A stretch of DNA of 43,368 nucleotides from positions 77,286-120,653 of the forward strand of contig PLZD01000068.1 in the NCBI GenBank assembly GCA_003151975.1, written 5' to 3'. The notes beneath the pieces are model-generated. The model was not told where the DNA came from, did no database searches, and saw only the letters and a program-made list of their open reading frames with translations. Positions 1 through 7,926 of this stretch are shown here, piece by piece (the first letter of the stretch is position 1; each line of letters opens with the position of its first letter). This DNA is from Elusimicrobiota bacterium (GTDB lineage Bacteria > Elusimicrobiota > Elusimicrobia > UBA1565 > UBA9628). A program made the translations under genes and the position numbers.

Positions 1-1254
1 CACAAGGGCGAGCACCCGCGCATGGGTGCTGTCGACGTGATCCCGTTCATCCCGGTCGACGGCATCAGTATCCAGGAGTGCGCCAAGCTCGCCGAGAAAT
101 TGGCCGAGCGCATAGGCAAGGAGCTCGAGATTCCCGCGTATCTTTACGATCACGCCGCCAGAATTCCGGAGCGCAAGGACCTCGCCAATGTTCGCAAGGG
201 ACAGTTTGAAGGTCTCAAGGATTTGATCGGCAAGGACCCGTCGCGCACGCCCGAGTTCGGGCCCAATCACATCCATCCGACGGCGGGCGCCGTCGCCGTC
301 GGCGCGCGCCAGCAGATCATCAATTTCAATCTCAACCTCGACACGCACGACATGGCCGCGGGCAAGGACATCGCCAAGCGTCTTCGGGCCTCGGGCGGCG
401 GACTTCCGGCCGTGCGCGGCAAGGAAATCGAATTGGCGTCCAGAAAGCAGGTGCAAATCTCGACGGTGCTGACCGATTATAAAACGACTTCGATGAAAAA
501 AGTCATCACCGAGTGCGCGCGGCTGGCGGCCGAGCACGGCGCCAAGATTAAAACCACCGAGATCGTCGGACTCTTGCCGAAGCAGGCGTTGGTGGATTTC
601 GCGATCGACTCTTTGACCCTCGAGAACTTTAATCCGGAGATTCAAATCCTCGAAAATCGTCTCGCGGCCGTTGGCGCGACGGGCTCGGTGAGCTGGCAGA
701 AGGCCGGCGAGATCGTGGCCGACGCGCTCTCGAACACCGACGCTACGCCTGGGGGGGGATCTGCGGCCGGCATCTCGGGCGAGATGGGCTGCGGCTTGGG
801 GCTCATGGCCATCGGCATTACTTTAAAATCCAAAAAGCTCGACGAGGCCAAGCGCCCCGCGCTCGAAAAGTCCCGCGATGCCTTGAAACTTCTTAAAGCC
901 GATTTCTCGCGCCTGACCAATGATGACGCCGCGGCCTTCGACAAGTTCATGGACGCGATGAATCTCCCGAAGGACGACGCTTCTCGGCCCGCGAAGATGC
1001 AGGCGGCGCTCATCCACGCGGCGGAGGTCCCGCTCCAGACCGCTGCGACGGCCAACGAAGCACACGGCGTCGTCAAGGCCGCGCTGCCGCTATCGGGCGC
1101 CGCGGTCGCCTCCGACATGAATTGCGCGTTGCATCTGCTGAAGGCCGCGGCGCTCTGCGCGGCCGAGAACGTGCGCATCAACTTGGGCGGCATCAAGGAT
1201 CAGAAGAAGAGCGCGGAGCTCGCATCAAAGCTCGAGGCCTGCCTGCCCGCATGA
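1..1254 (+). CDS. ftcD: Bifunctional glutamate formimidoyltransferase / formimidoyltetrahydrofolate cyclodeaminase, 5' end cut off
   Basis: The reading frame is open from base 1 and continues beyond the window edge; the seven residues before the first Met (HKGEHPR) match the family motif, so that Met is internal. The transferase part moves the formimino group from N-formimino-glutamate (histidine breakdown) to tetrahydrofolate. A C-terminal helical cyclodeaminase domain begins near residue 225 of the visible part, with the typical ATPGGGSAA motif, and releases ammonia to give methenyl-THF. Fusion of both activities is the usual FTCD arrangement. The stop overlaps the next start (ATGA), so the downstream transporter is probably translationally coupled. 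Protein is cytosolic. The identification is firm; only the N-terminal part is missing. Confidence 0.93.
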   Translation, partial: HKGEHPRMGAVDVIPFIPVDGISIQECAKLAEKLAERIGKELEIPAYLYDHAARIPERKDLANVRKGQFEGLKDLIGKDPSRTPEFGPNHIHPTAGAVAVGARQQIINFNLNLDTHDMAAGKDIAKRLRASGGGLPAVRGKEIELASRKQVQISTVLTDYKTTSMKKVITECARLAAEHGAKIKTTEIVGLLPKQALVDFAIDSLTLENFNPEIQILENRLAAVGATGSVSWQKAGEIVADALSNTDATPGGGSAAGISGEMGCGLGLMAIGITLKSKKLDEAKRPALEKSRDALKLLKADFSRLTNDDAAAFDKFMDAMNLPKDDASRPAKMQAALIHAAEVPLQTAATANEAHGVVKAALPLSGAAVASDMNCALHLLKAAALCAAENVRINLGGIKDQKKSAELASKLEACLPA

Positions 1255-2186
1255 TCATAGCCGCGTTTTGGCTCGGCCTCGCCGCGGCGCTCTTTCCGCA
1301 GGTCTCGGCCGGCGGCGCGCTGATCCTGGGCATCGCCGTCGCACTCGTCTTCGGCAATCCATATCAGGCGCAGAGCAAGGCGTATTCGGCCAAGCTGCTC
1401 ATGTGGTCGGTCATGTGCCTCGGCGCCGGGATGAATCTGATGTCGATGGCGCGCGTGGGACTTCAGGGCTTCGGCTACACGATCGTGGGCATCAGCGTGA
1501 CTTTGAGCTTGGGCCTGCTCGTCGGTAAAGTCTTGAAAGTCGAGCGGCACATCGGCCTGCTCGTGAGCGTCGGCACCGCGATCTGCGGAGGCTCGGCGAT
1601 CGCGGCCGCGGCCGCGGCCATCCGCGCGAAATCTCACCAGATCTCGGTGGCGCTTGCCACCGTGTTTTGTCTCAACGCCGTGGCGCTGTTGATCTTCCCG
1701 CCCCTCGGTCATCATTTTGGACTTTCTGAGCGCGCCTTCGGCCTTTGGAGCGCCCTTGCCATTCACGACACGTCGTCGGTCGTGGGCTCGGCGATGCAGT
1801 ACGGCCCGACGGCGCTCGAGGTCGCGACCACGGTCAAGCTCGCGCGCGCGCTGTGGATCGTCCCCGTGACTTTCGCGCTGGGCCTGTTTTGGCCGCAAGC
1901 GGATGTTTCCGGCGGCGCCGCCAAAGCCAAGAAGCCCTGGTTCATCCTCGGCTTTCTGCTGGCGGCGGCGATCGTGACTTTCGTGCCGGAGCTCAAGGCC
2001 GCCGGTCACTATGCCGCGCTCGCCGGACAACGGGCGCTCGTCGTCACTTTATTCTTGATCGGCGCAGGGCTCTCTCGCGAGGCCGTCAAGGAAGTCGGCT
2101 GGAGGCCGTTCGCGCAGGGCATCGCGCTTTGGCTCATCGTGGGGACTGGGACGCTCTCGGCGATCATGGCGGGCTGGATTCATTAG
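1251..2186 (+). CDS. YeiH/UPF0324 family putative sulfate exporter, membrane protein
   Basis: A 311-residue hydrophobic protein with about ten membrane segments and no domain outside the membrane. The segment with GTAICGGSAIAA and the later SALAIHDTSSVVGSA segment are hallmarks of the Cons_hypoth698 (YeiH/YadS) family, annotated as putative sulfate exporters; the substrate is poorly established. I chose the ATG at 1251 because it overlaps the ftcD stop as ATGA and the protein then begins directly with the first membrane helix; an upstream in-frame start would lie within ftcD. No separate promoter is visible, so it is likely co-transcribed with ftcD, although a functional link to histidine breakdown is not obvious. 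Confidence 0.85.
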   Translation: MIIAAFWLGLAAALFPQVSAGGALILGIAVALVFGNPYQAQSKAYSAKLLMWSVMCLGAGMNLMSMARVGLQGFGYTIVGISVTLSLGLLVGKVLKVERHIGLLVSVGTAICGGSAIAAAAAAIRAKSHQISVALATVFCLNAVALLIFPPLGHHFGLSERAFGLWSALAIHDTSSVVGSAMQYGPTALEVATTVKLARALWIVPVTFALGLFWPQADVSGGAAKAKKPWFILGFLLAAAIVTFVPELKAAGHYAALAGQRALVVTLFLIGAGLSREAVKEVGWRPFAQGIALWLIVGTGTLSAIMAGWIH

Positions 2187-2195
2187 GAGGCGGAT

Positions 2196-2669
2196 ATGCG
2201 GAAAATGATTTTCGTAGTCGCGGCGGTGATCGGTCTGTCGGCGGTGTCGGCGCAAGCAAAGACGGCAAAGGCGCCAAAGGCAATCCCGGAGCCCGCCACG
2301 GCCGAGCAGATGCAGGAGGCTTTCGCGTCGACCGACACCGTCGTGCTTCACGGCATCGTCTTCGGCGCGGGACGCGCGACGATCACGCCGGCCTCGCGGC
2401 CGATTCTCGACGAGATCAAGAAGTTGATGGATTTGGATCCGGTTCTTAAAATCTCGATCGAAGTCCACACCGACGCGACGGGAAAATCGTCGGCGAACCT
2501 GGAGATCTCCAAGCGCCGGGCGATGGCGCTCAGGGATTCGCTGATCAAGCGGGGCGTCGACGCCAAGAGGCTCACCTGGCAGGGCTATGGGGACGCCAAG
2601 CCCGTTGATACGAACTCCAACGCCAAGGGCCGGGCGAAAAACCGGCGCGTCGAGCTCGTCAAGAAGTGA
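2196..2669 (+). CDS. OmpA-family periplasmic/outer-membrane protein
   Basis: A 157-residue protein with a signal peptide ending at AQA near residue 21, a short Lys/Ala/Pro linker, and an OmpA-like peptidoglycan-binding domain from about residue 50 to the end. The domain shows the NxxLSxxRA-type helix (here EISKRRAMALRDSL) and the final GYGDAKPV...NRRVE block. There is no beta-barrel, so it is a stand-alone OmpA C-terminal domain that would bind the peptide stem of peptidoglycan. A strong AGGAGG at 2185-2190 fixes the ATG. The stop overlaps the GTG of the methyltransferase gene. It belongs to the ftcD-led gene string by spacing (9 nt). Confidence 0.88.
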   Translation: MRKMIFVVAAVIGLSAVSAQAKTAKAPKAIPEPATAEQMQEAFASTDTVVLHGIVFGAGRATITPASRPILDEIKKLMDLDPVLKISIEVHTDATGKSSANLEISKRRAMALRDSLIKRGVDAKRLTWQGYGDAKPVDTNSNAKGRAKNRRVELVKK

Positions 2670-3271
2670 TCCATCGGTTCTACACGCTCTGGTCGCCTGT
2701 CTACGACTGGTGCGCGGGCCCGTTGTTCGTCGAGTTCCGCAAGAAAGCCATCGGCCTGTTGGACCTCAAGGACGGACAGCGTCTGCTGATCCCCGGCGTG
2801 GGCACGGGCCTCGACTTCGAGTACCTGCCGCGGGGCGTCGAAACGGTCGGCAGCGACCTCAACGAGACGATGCTGGGCCGGGCGCGCAAGCGGGCCGAGG
2901 ACCTCGAGTTTTCCGTGAAGCTCGAAACCGCCGATGCGCAGGCCTTGCCGTATCCCGACGCGAGTTTCGATGCCGCCTACTTGCCGTGCATCGTTTGCGT
3001 AGCACCCCGCGGGAACCGAGTCTTGTCCGAAGCCCTCCGCGCGGTCAAACCGGGCGGGCGCGTCGTCGTCGTCGACAAGTTTCTCGGGGAAGGGCAGAAG
3101 TCCGGCCTCGCGCGCGCCGCCGCGGAGCTGATCCTCGGCAAGATCGTCAGCCACGTCAACCGCCGCTGGAGCGAGGTCCGCGAAGGCGTCTCGGGCTTCG
3201 AAGTCCTCGAGGAGGCCGCCGGCCCCCTGGGAGGCTTCTTCCGGCTCTACGCCCTACGCAAGTCGAAGTAG
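2666..3271 (+). CDS. Class I SAM-dependent methyltransferase
   Basis: A 201-residue protein with a Rossmann-type methyltransferase fold. Motif I is IPGVGTGLDFEYLP (residues about 42-55), the acidic loop is VGSDLNETM, and the post-motif LPYPDASFDAAYL region is typical of the UbiE/Methyltransf_11 clan. The methyl acceptor cannot be deduced; small size and the 'FYTLWSPVYDW' N-terminus resemble UbiE-like and phospholipid N-methyltransferase-like proteins. The GTG start at 2666 overlaps the previous stop (GTGA), indicating translational coupling. A palindrome overlapping its stop codon at 3269-3284 may end the operon or be a dispersed repeat. Confidence 0.82.
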   Translation: MIHRFYTLWSPVYDWCAGPLFVEFRKKAIGLLDLKDGQRLLIPGVGTGLDFEYLPRGVETVGSDLNETMLGRARKRAEDLEFSVKLETADAQALPYPDASFDAAYLPCIVCVAPRGNRVLSEALRAVKPGGRVVVVDKFLGEGQKSGLARAAAELILGKIVSHVNRRWSEVREGVSGFEVLEEAAGPLGGFFRLYALRKSK

Positions 3272-3284
3272 GCCTTTAGGCCTA
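3269..3284. repeat. Short palindrome, copy 1 of an intergenic repeat
   Basis: TAGGCC-TTTA-GGCCTA, a 6-bp stem with a 4-nt loop, starts in the stop codon of the methyltransferase. The identical 16-mer occurs at 27750-27765 and a related form at 38221-38235 (opposite strand). No clear T-tract follows, so it is not a standard intrinsic terminator. Confidence 0.6.
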
Positions 3285-3328
3285 CAAGCCTCTAGACCTT
3301 TTGGCCCCACTTTTTCTAAGCTTGGGCC

Positions 3329-3973
3329 ATGCGCATCGGACTTGCGTTGCTTTTCGCCTCGCTTGCTCTGCGGTCGACGGCCCAAGGCGTCGTCGAGCCC
3401 TCCGCCCTCAACGAGCTCAGGGAAATCCAGGGAGGCGCACCTCTGCCGATGCTCCATCCGGTGACCGCGCGGCCCGCCGAGCATCCAAAGCTCAAAACGA
3501 TCGTCATTCCGGATCGGCCGCTGGCCGTCGACACCGACGGCCCCGGACGGTTCCCGCGCGACCGCTGGCATCAAGGCGAGACGGCGCTCGAATACCGCGA
3601 CGGGGCCTCTCTCGACGCGCGCAAGATCCGCTATGTCGTCCTGCCCGTCAAGAAAGGCTGGAAGTATTGGCGCGAGCTGCGTTCGGTCCATCTCGGCGAT
3701 TACGCCTGCGTGATCTACAACGGCAAGAGCGCGCTGGCCGTCGCGGGCGACACCGGTCCCGACGCCGCGGTCAAGCATCAGTTCGGCGAGGGCTCGCTGC
3801 GCCTGGCGCAAGACCTCGACGCTTTGGCCGACGAGGCGAGCGGGATAGATGGCGGGGTGACTTTCGTCTTCTATCCGGGCTCAAATCGCGACGGCGCGCC
3901 TCGCGATGAAGCCGAATTGCTCAAGCGCCTGGCGGATTTTTCGCGCGTCGTCGGCTGCGCAAGCGAGCGCTAG
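3329..3973 (+). CDS. Secreted glycoside hydrolase family 75-like protein (chitosanase fold)
   Basis: A 214-residue protein with a signal peptide (cleavage after STAQG, about residue 19). The region LGDYACVIYNGKSALAVAGD followed by GP and FGEGSLRLAQDL resembles the catalytic core of fungal-type GH75 chitosanases. Asp141 and Glu154 are 13 residues apart, the same spacing as the catalytic pair I recall for the Fusarium enzyme (Asp175/Glu188). Substrate is inferred only: chitosan or another amino-glycan such as deacetylated peptidoglycan. No Shine-Dalgarno sequence precedes the ATG; TAAGCT at 3317-3322 ends 6 nt before it, fitting a leaderless transcript. The gene converges with the SGNH hydrolase gene and overlaps it by 4 nt. 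Confidence 0.6.
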   Translation: MRIGLALLFASLALRSTAQGVVEPSALNELREIQGGAPLPMLHPVTARPAEHPKLKTIVIPDRPLAVDTDGPGRFPRDRWHQGETALEYRDGASLDARKIRYVVLPVKKGWKYWRELRSVHLGDYACVIYNGKSALAVAGDTGPDAAVKHQFGEGSLRLAQDLDALADEASGIDGGVTFVFYPGSNRDGAPRDEAELLKRLADFSRVVGCASER

Positions 3974-4707
3974 CGTAAGCGGCGGGCGAAGTCGGCGGCG
4001 GCGTCCTTGGCCCATTGCTTGGCCAAATCGCGCAGGTCCGGCGTCGCTTCGTAATGCGTCCCGTCGCCGGCGCTCTCGGGATAGCGCAAGTAGGAGTAGC
4101 CGCGGCTGTCGATGAGGGAGCAGCCTGCCTGCTTGGTCTCGTCCATCGTGAGGCCGTGGTCGACCCCGCTCTTGACCAGCGCGTTCTTGTACACGCCGTC
4201 GACGGCGGCCTTCGGCGGACTGCGCATGTAGGGCGGTCCGATCCAGGCGCAGGCGCTGCGGGCATGATGGACGACGGCCAACATATTCGCGACGCCGTCG
4301 GCCGAGGTCGGATTGGAGCCCAAGGCGATCAGCGTGACGTCGGGCTTGTAGTCCTCGAGCAGCTGCGAGAGCAGCGGGGTCTTCACGAAGGTGACCTCGC
4401 GGTCCTCGCCCCTGACTTTGATCGTCGCCTTGCGCGTGCGCAGCCATTTCTCGGGGGCTTTCTTGTCGAGGTCGCGAAACATGAACCCGCAGCCGTGCTC
4501 GGTCTCGTTGAGCCAGGAGTTGGGGCCCGAGGAGCAGACGGCGAAAAAGGCGACGCGCGTGTACGGCAGCGCCCAGAGGGAGTCGTAGAGCTGTCGGCCG
4601 AAGGTACCCGCCGAGTGCGAATCGCCGATGACCAGGATGGTGCGCGTCGCCGGCTGGGCGAAAACGGAAGACGCGGCCAGGAGCAGGAAGAGGGGTAAAG
4701 CCTTCAC
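3970..4707 (-). CDS. Secreted SGNH/GDSL-type hydrolase
   Basis: About 245 residues with a signal peptide (hydrophobic run ending SSVFAQ). All core SGNH blocks are visible: GDSHSAG (catalytic Ser), the oxyanion-hole GSN, and DGTHY carrying the Asp/His of the triad. Such proteins are esterases or O-deacetylases acting on carbohydrates in the periplasm; the exact ester is unknown. I prefer the GTG at 4707 over the TTG at 4713: a TATACT at 4719-4714 with TCGACA 17 nt upstream places transcription start at that GTG, and no ribosome-binding site is present. It lies convergent to the GH75-like gene, which suggests, but does not prove, joint action on a cell-wall or extracellular glycan. Confidence 0.75.
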   Translation of the reverse strand: MKALPLFLLLAASSVFAQPATRTILVIGDSHSAGTFGRQLYDSLWALPYTRVAFFAVCSSGPNSWLNETEHGCGFMFRDLDKKAPEKWLRTRKATIKVRGEDREVTFVKTPLLSQLLEDYKPDVTLIALGSNPTSADGVANMLAVVHHARSACAWIGPPYMRSPPKAAVDGVYKNALVKSGVDHGLTMDETKQAGCSLIDSRGYSYLRYPESAGDGTHYEATPDLRDLAKQWAKDAAADFARRLR

Positions 4708-4713
4708 CCTCAA

Positions 4714-4742
4714 AGTATAAGCTCCCGGCCGCGTCTTGTCGA
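4714..4742 (-). promoter_or_regulatory. Sigma70-type promoter of the SGNH hydrolase gene (leaderless)
   Basis: TCGACA at 4742-4737, 17-nt spacer, TATACT at 4719-4714 on the minus strand. The GTG start codon follows after 6 nt, so the transcript should begin at or next to the start codon. Confidence 0.6.
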
Positions 4743-4747
4743 GGGTT

Positions 4748-4990
4748 TTAGTGCGTGTGAGGCTCTTCTTCTTTGCACGAGCCGCCGCCCATGCAGGCCA
4801 TCTTGCAGCAGTGCATCGAGATCGACAGCAGAAGCATCAGGGCGGCTGCGGCCGCGAAGCTCCACGGGGAATGCCCCATGATCGGGCGGTCCGTCATCCG
4901 GCTGATGGCTCCCAGGAGAATAAGCAGAGCTCCGATTCCCTGTGATCCGCACGCCACCGCGCCCATCACCTTACCGCATTTTCCGCACAT
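4748..4990 (-). CDS. Small cysteine-rich two-helix membrane protein
   Basis: An 80-residue protein with an N-terminal MCGKCGK (CxxC), two hydrophobic helices (about residues 13-30 and 43-58), then a CCKMACMGGGSC cluster and a His-containing tail (EEEPHTH). The six Cys and terminal His residues suggest metal binding or redox activity, but I recognise no family. A GGAG lies 6 nt before the ATG, and the start is only 16 nt after the pckG stop, so it is probably co-transcribed with pckG. It could also be a mis-called small frame, but the good ribosome-binding site and the clean membrane pattern argue that it is real. Confidence 0.6.
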   Translation of the reverse strand: MCGKCGKVMGAVACGSQGIGALLILLGAISRMTDRPIMGHSPWSFAAAAALMLLLSISMHCCKMACMGGGSCKEEEPHTH

Positions 4991-5006
4991 GTTGGCTCCG
5001 TGATTC

Positions 5007-6812
5007 TTAGGCCGCGACCTTGGTCTTCAGCCTTTCCTTTAAAGCTTCGAGCTGCTTTGTGAGTTCCTTCGGCAGATGCGCGCCGAACTGATCGAAGAAA
5101 GTCTTCACGCCGTCGAGCTCGCCGGTCCACTCGTCGGGGCGGACTTCGAGCAGCTTTTCCATGACGCCGGCAGGAAGGTCTAGCCCCGTGAGGTCGATGG
5201 CGTCCTTGGCGGGAACGAAGCCGATGGGCGTCTTCTGCGCCTTGCCCTCGCCGCGGCAGCGCGAGACGATCCACTCGAGCACGCGCAGGTTTTCGCCGTA
5301 GCCGGGCCACAGGAACTTGCCCTTCTCGTCCTTGCGGAACCAGTTGACGTGGAAGATCTTCGGGGGCTTGGCGACGGACGTGCCCATCTCGAGCCAATGC
5401 GCGAAGTAATCGCCCATGTTGTAGCCGCAGAAGGGCAGCATCGCCATCGGGTCGCGGCGGACCGCGCCGACCGAGCCTTCGGCGGCGGCGGTGCGCTCGG
5501 AGGCCACGGTCGCGCCGAGATAGACGCCGTGATTCCAGTCGAGCGACTCGAGGACCAGCGGGGCCAGGCGTTCGCGCCGTCCGCCGAATATGATCGCCGA
5601 GATCGGCACGCCTTTGGGGTCTTCCCAGTTCGGCGCTATCGACGGGCACTGCCCGGCGGGAGCCGTGAAGCGGCTGTTCGGGTGAGCGGCCAGCATGGGT
5701 TTGCCGTCCTTGTCCTTGAACGCGGGATTCCAGGGCTTGCCTTCCCAGTTCGTGCCGGACGCGGGCGACGGGCCCTCGCCGTCTTCCCACCAAACGGTCA
5801 GATCGTCGCCCAGGAGCACGTTGGTGAAGATCGTGTTCTTCTGGATCGTCTTCATCGCATTTGGATTGGACTTGGTGTTCGTTCCCGGCGCGACGCCAAA
5901 AAACCCGGCCTCGGGGTTGCAGGCCCACAGCCTGCCGTCGGGGCCGGTCCGAAGCCAAGCAATGTCATCTCCGACCGTCCAGATCTTGTAGCCCTTGGCC
6001 TTGAGGCCTTCGGGCGGGATGAGCATGGCGAGATTGGTCTTGCCGCAGGCCGACGGGAAGGCCGCGGTGACGTACTCGATCTTGCCCTTGGGGTCCTCGA
6101 TGCCAAGTATTAGCATGTGCTCGGCAAGCCAGCCTTCCTTGCGCGCCTGCCACGAGGCGATGCGCAGGGCGAGGCACTTCTTGCCCAAGAGAGCGTTGCC
6201 GCCGTAGGCCGAGCCCGTCGAGACGATCGAGTTCTCTTCCGGGAAGTGCAGGATCAAGCGGTGCGCGACGTCGAGGTCGGCGCGCGAGTGCAGGCATTTG
6301 GTGAACTCGCCTTCGGCGCCGAGCTGGTCGAGCACCTTCTGGCCCACGCGGGCCATGATCAGCATGTTGAGCACGACGTAAAGCGAGTCGGTGATCTCGA
6401 TGCCGATCTTCGAGAACGGCGAGCCGACCGGGCCCATCGAGAAGGGGATGATGTACATGGTGCGGCCCTTCATGGCGCCCTTGAGGATCTCAGCGGCTTT
6501 CTTGTGGCCCTCGGCGGGCTCCATCCAATTGTTGGTGGGACCGCACTCGTCCTTGGTCTTTGTGCAGATGTAGGTCAGATGCTCGGTGCGGGCGACGTCG
6601 TTGGGGCTCGACCGGCTGTAGTAGCAGCCCGGAAATTTTTCTTGATCTAGGGGAATGAAGAAGCCGCGGGCGACGGCGCGCTTCTCGAGGCGCTTCTTCT
6701 CCGCGGGGCTTCCGTCGACCCAGTAAATCTGGTCCGGCTGGCTGATCTTGGCGGTCTCTTCAACCCAGTCGATGAGCTTTTTGTGCTTGGTAGGGGGGGT
6801 GTTTTGGGCCAT
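5007..6812 (-). CDS. pckG: Phosphoenolpyruvate carboxykinase (GTP)
   Basis: A 601-residue cytosolic enzyme converting oxaloacetate and GTP to PEP and CO2, the entry to gluconeogenesis or an anaplerotic step. The family signature FPSACGKTN (kinase-1a loop, residues 252-260) contains the reactive Cys, followed by VGDDIAWL (kinase 2) and the guanine-binding region. Length fits the GTP-dependent class (about 600), not the ATP class (about 530). The start ATG has no ribosome-binding site, and TACAAT at 6823-6818 lies 5 nt upstream, suggesting a leaderless mRNA. A run of seven G (seven C on the coding strand) lies just after the start within codons for TPPT. A small Cys-rich membrane protein follows in the same direction. 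Confidence 0.96.
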   Translation of the reverse strand: MAQNTPPTKHKKLIDWVEETAKISQPDQIYWVDGSPAEKKRLEKRAVARGFFIPLDQEKFPGCYYSRSSPNDVARTEHLTYICTKTKDECGPTNNWMEPAEGHKKAAEILKGAMKGRTMYIIPFSMGPVGSPFSKIGIEITDSLYVVLNMLIMARVGQKVLDQLGAEGEFTKCLHSRADLDVAHRLILHFPEENSIVSTGSAYGGNALLGKKCLALRIASWQARKEGWLAEHMLILGIEDPKGKIEYVTAAFPSACGKTNLAMLIPPEGLKAKGYKIWTVGDDIAWLRTGPDGRLWACNPEAGFFGVAPGTNTKSNPNAMKTIQKNTIFTNVLLGDDLTVWWEDGEGPSPASGTNWEGKPWNPAFKDKDGKPMLAAHPNSRFTAPAGQCPSIAPNWEDPKGVPISAIIFGGRRERLAPLVLESLDWNHGVYLGATVASERTAAAEGSVGAVRRDPMAMLPFCGYNMGDYFAHWLEMGTSVAKPPKIFHVNWFRKDEKGKFLWPGYGENLRVLEWIVSRCRGEGKAQKTPIGFVPAKDAIDLTGLDLPAGVMEKLLEVRPDEWTGELDGVKTFFDQFGAHLPKELTKQLEALKERLKTKVAA

Positions 6813-6894
6813 ATTTGATTGTACTAAAAAGGGGGAAAATCAACCTTGACGAAGGTCAATTCTGAGCCAAGCTCGAGAATCAGGCAGGATGTCA

Positions 6895-6922
6895 TTGCTT
6901 TCATAATCAATTGTTGTAGAAT
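6895..6922 (+). promoter_or_regulatory. Putative promoter of the yceI-like gene
   Basis: TTGCTT at 6895-6900, 16-nt spacer, TAGAAT at 6917-6922. The AAGGAG ribosome-binding site at 6939-6944 and ATG at 6952 follow at normal distance. Confidence 0.5.
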
Positions 6923-6951
6923 GTGCCGCGAATGAGAAAAGGAGATTTTCC

Positions 6952-7527
6952 ATGCGAATCATGATAGCCGTAAGCGCGCTTTTGATCGCCGTTTCCGCGA
7001 ACGCCGCGACCTACAACATCGATCCCGAGCATTCGTCCGTGATGTTCAAGGTGCGCCATCTCGTCGGCCACGTGACGGGGCAATTCGATAAGTTCGACGG
7101 CGCTTTCGACTACGATCCCAAGAACCCGAAGACCTGGAAGGCGCAGGCGACCATCGACGCCGCGAGCGTCGACACCAAGACCGCCGCGCGCGACAAGCAC
7201 CTGCGCTCGGAGGATTTCTTCGACGTCGAGAAGCATCCCAAGCTGACCTTCGCCTCCACGAAAGTGGGAAATATCAAAGGCAATCACGCGAAGCTTTGGG
7301 GAAATTTGACCATACTCGACACGACCAGGAAGGTCGCGCTCGACCTCGAGATCGGCGGCATCGCCAAGGACTCGGCCGGCCAGGAGCGCGCCGCGTTCAC
7401 CGCGACCGGCCGCATCAACCGCCAGGATTTCGGCCTCAAATGGAACGACACCGTCGAGACGGGCGGCGTGCTCGTCGGCGACGACGTCGACATCACCATC
7501 GAGGTCGAAGGCATTCGTCAGAAATGA
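6952..7527 (+). CDS. YceI family periplasmic protein
   Basis: A 191-residue protein with a signal peptide (cleavage after SANA, residue 18) and a full YceI lipocalin-like beta-barrel domain. Typical features are YNIDPEHSSVMFKVRHLVGHVTG at the start, FFDVEKHPKLTF in the middle and NRQDFGLKW near the end. Members bind isoprenoid lipids such as polyprenyl chains in the periplasm; the ligand here is unknown. AAGGAG at 6939-6944 fixes the start. The gene stands alone with its own promoter and is followed by a 70-bp inverted-repeat element. Family assignment is secure, physiological role is not. Confidence 0.92.
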   Translation: MRIMIAVSALLIAVSANAATYNIDPEHSSVMFKVRHLVGHVTGQFDKFDGAFDYDPKNPKTWKAQATIDAASVDTKTAARDKHLRSEDFFDVEKHPKLTFASTKVGNIKGNHAKLWGNLTILDTTRKVALDLEIGGIAKDSAGQERAAFTATGRINRQDFGLKWNDTVETGGVLVGDDVDITIEVEGIRQK

Positions 7528-7534
7528 ATGTGAA

Positions 7535-7604
7535 TGGTGTCAGACGTTCACTTTTTGCTCCGTGTTCACTGTTTTCAGGCGAAAATAGTGAACGTCTGAC
7601 ACCA
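7535..7604. repeat. REP/RAYT-like palindromic element with 17-bp inverted repeat
   Basis: Left arm TGGTGTCAGACGTTCAC (7535-7551) is perfectly inverted at 7588-7604. A second, competing hairpin is nested: 7564-7576 pairs with 7581-7593 (13 pairs, one G.T). The TGGTGTCAGAC end resembles ends recognised by IS200-like (Y1) REP-associated transposases in other bacteria. Only one copy is seen in this window and no transposase gene is present. Confidence 0.7.
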
Positions 7605-7624
7605 CGTTAAACTAGGGGGAAGAA

Positions 7625-7924
7625 ATGACCAACAACAGCAAGCTGCTCACCGCGGCCGTGGCCGGACTCATGGGCCTCTCGGCTCTGGCCGCCGTGGCCG
7701 AGGATTCCGCGCCGGCCAAGACCAAGACCGCGAAACCCAACAAGGACGCCAACGTTCATTGCTACGGCGTCAACAAGTGCAAGGCGATGGGCAAGTGCGC
7801 CCAGCCGGGGCACGGCTGCGCTGGCGCCAACTCGTGCAAGGGCCAGGGCTGGCTTCCGATGCCCAAGAGCTCGTGCGAGGCCATCGAGGGCGGCACGACG
7901 ACGCCTCCCGCCGAAAAGAAATAA
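7625..7924 (+). CDS. bufA2: BufA2-family bufferin-type metallophore precursor
   Basis: A 99-residue precursor with an N-terminal signal peptide (to about AVAED, residue 25), a Lys/Thr/Pro spacer and a core with six Cys (46, 52, 58, 65, 71, 84): the pattern CYGVNKCK, GHGCAG, CKGQGW and SSCE is that of BufA2 bufferins. In known bufferins an MNIO enzyme converts core Cys residues to 5-thiooxazoles, giving a periplasmic peptide that binds copper or related metals. The next genes encode exactly that enzyme and its partner, 2 nt downstream. Modification is inferred from family knowledge, not visible here. No strong ribosome-binding site beyond AGGGGGAAG just upstream of the ATG. Confidence 0.85.
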   Translation: MTNNSKLLTAAVAGLMGLSALAAVAEDSAPAKTKTAKPNKDANVHCYGVNKCKAMGKCAQPGHGCAGANSCKGQGWLPMPKSSCEAIEGGTTTPPAEKK

Positions 7925-7926
7925 CG

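Noticed and set aside
751-758. Run of eight G in ftcD, possible phase-variation tract
   Set aside because: It encodes the conserved PGGGS motif, so base composition is explained by the protein.
6790-6797. Run of G near the pckG start, possible slippage switch
   Set aside because: Only seven bases long, in a housekeeping enzyme; no sign of frame change.
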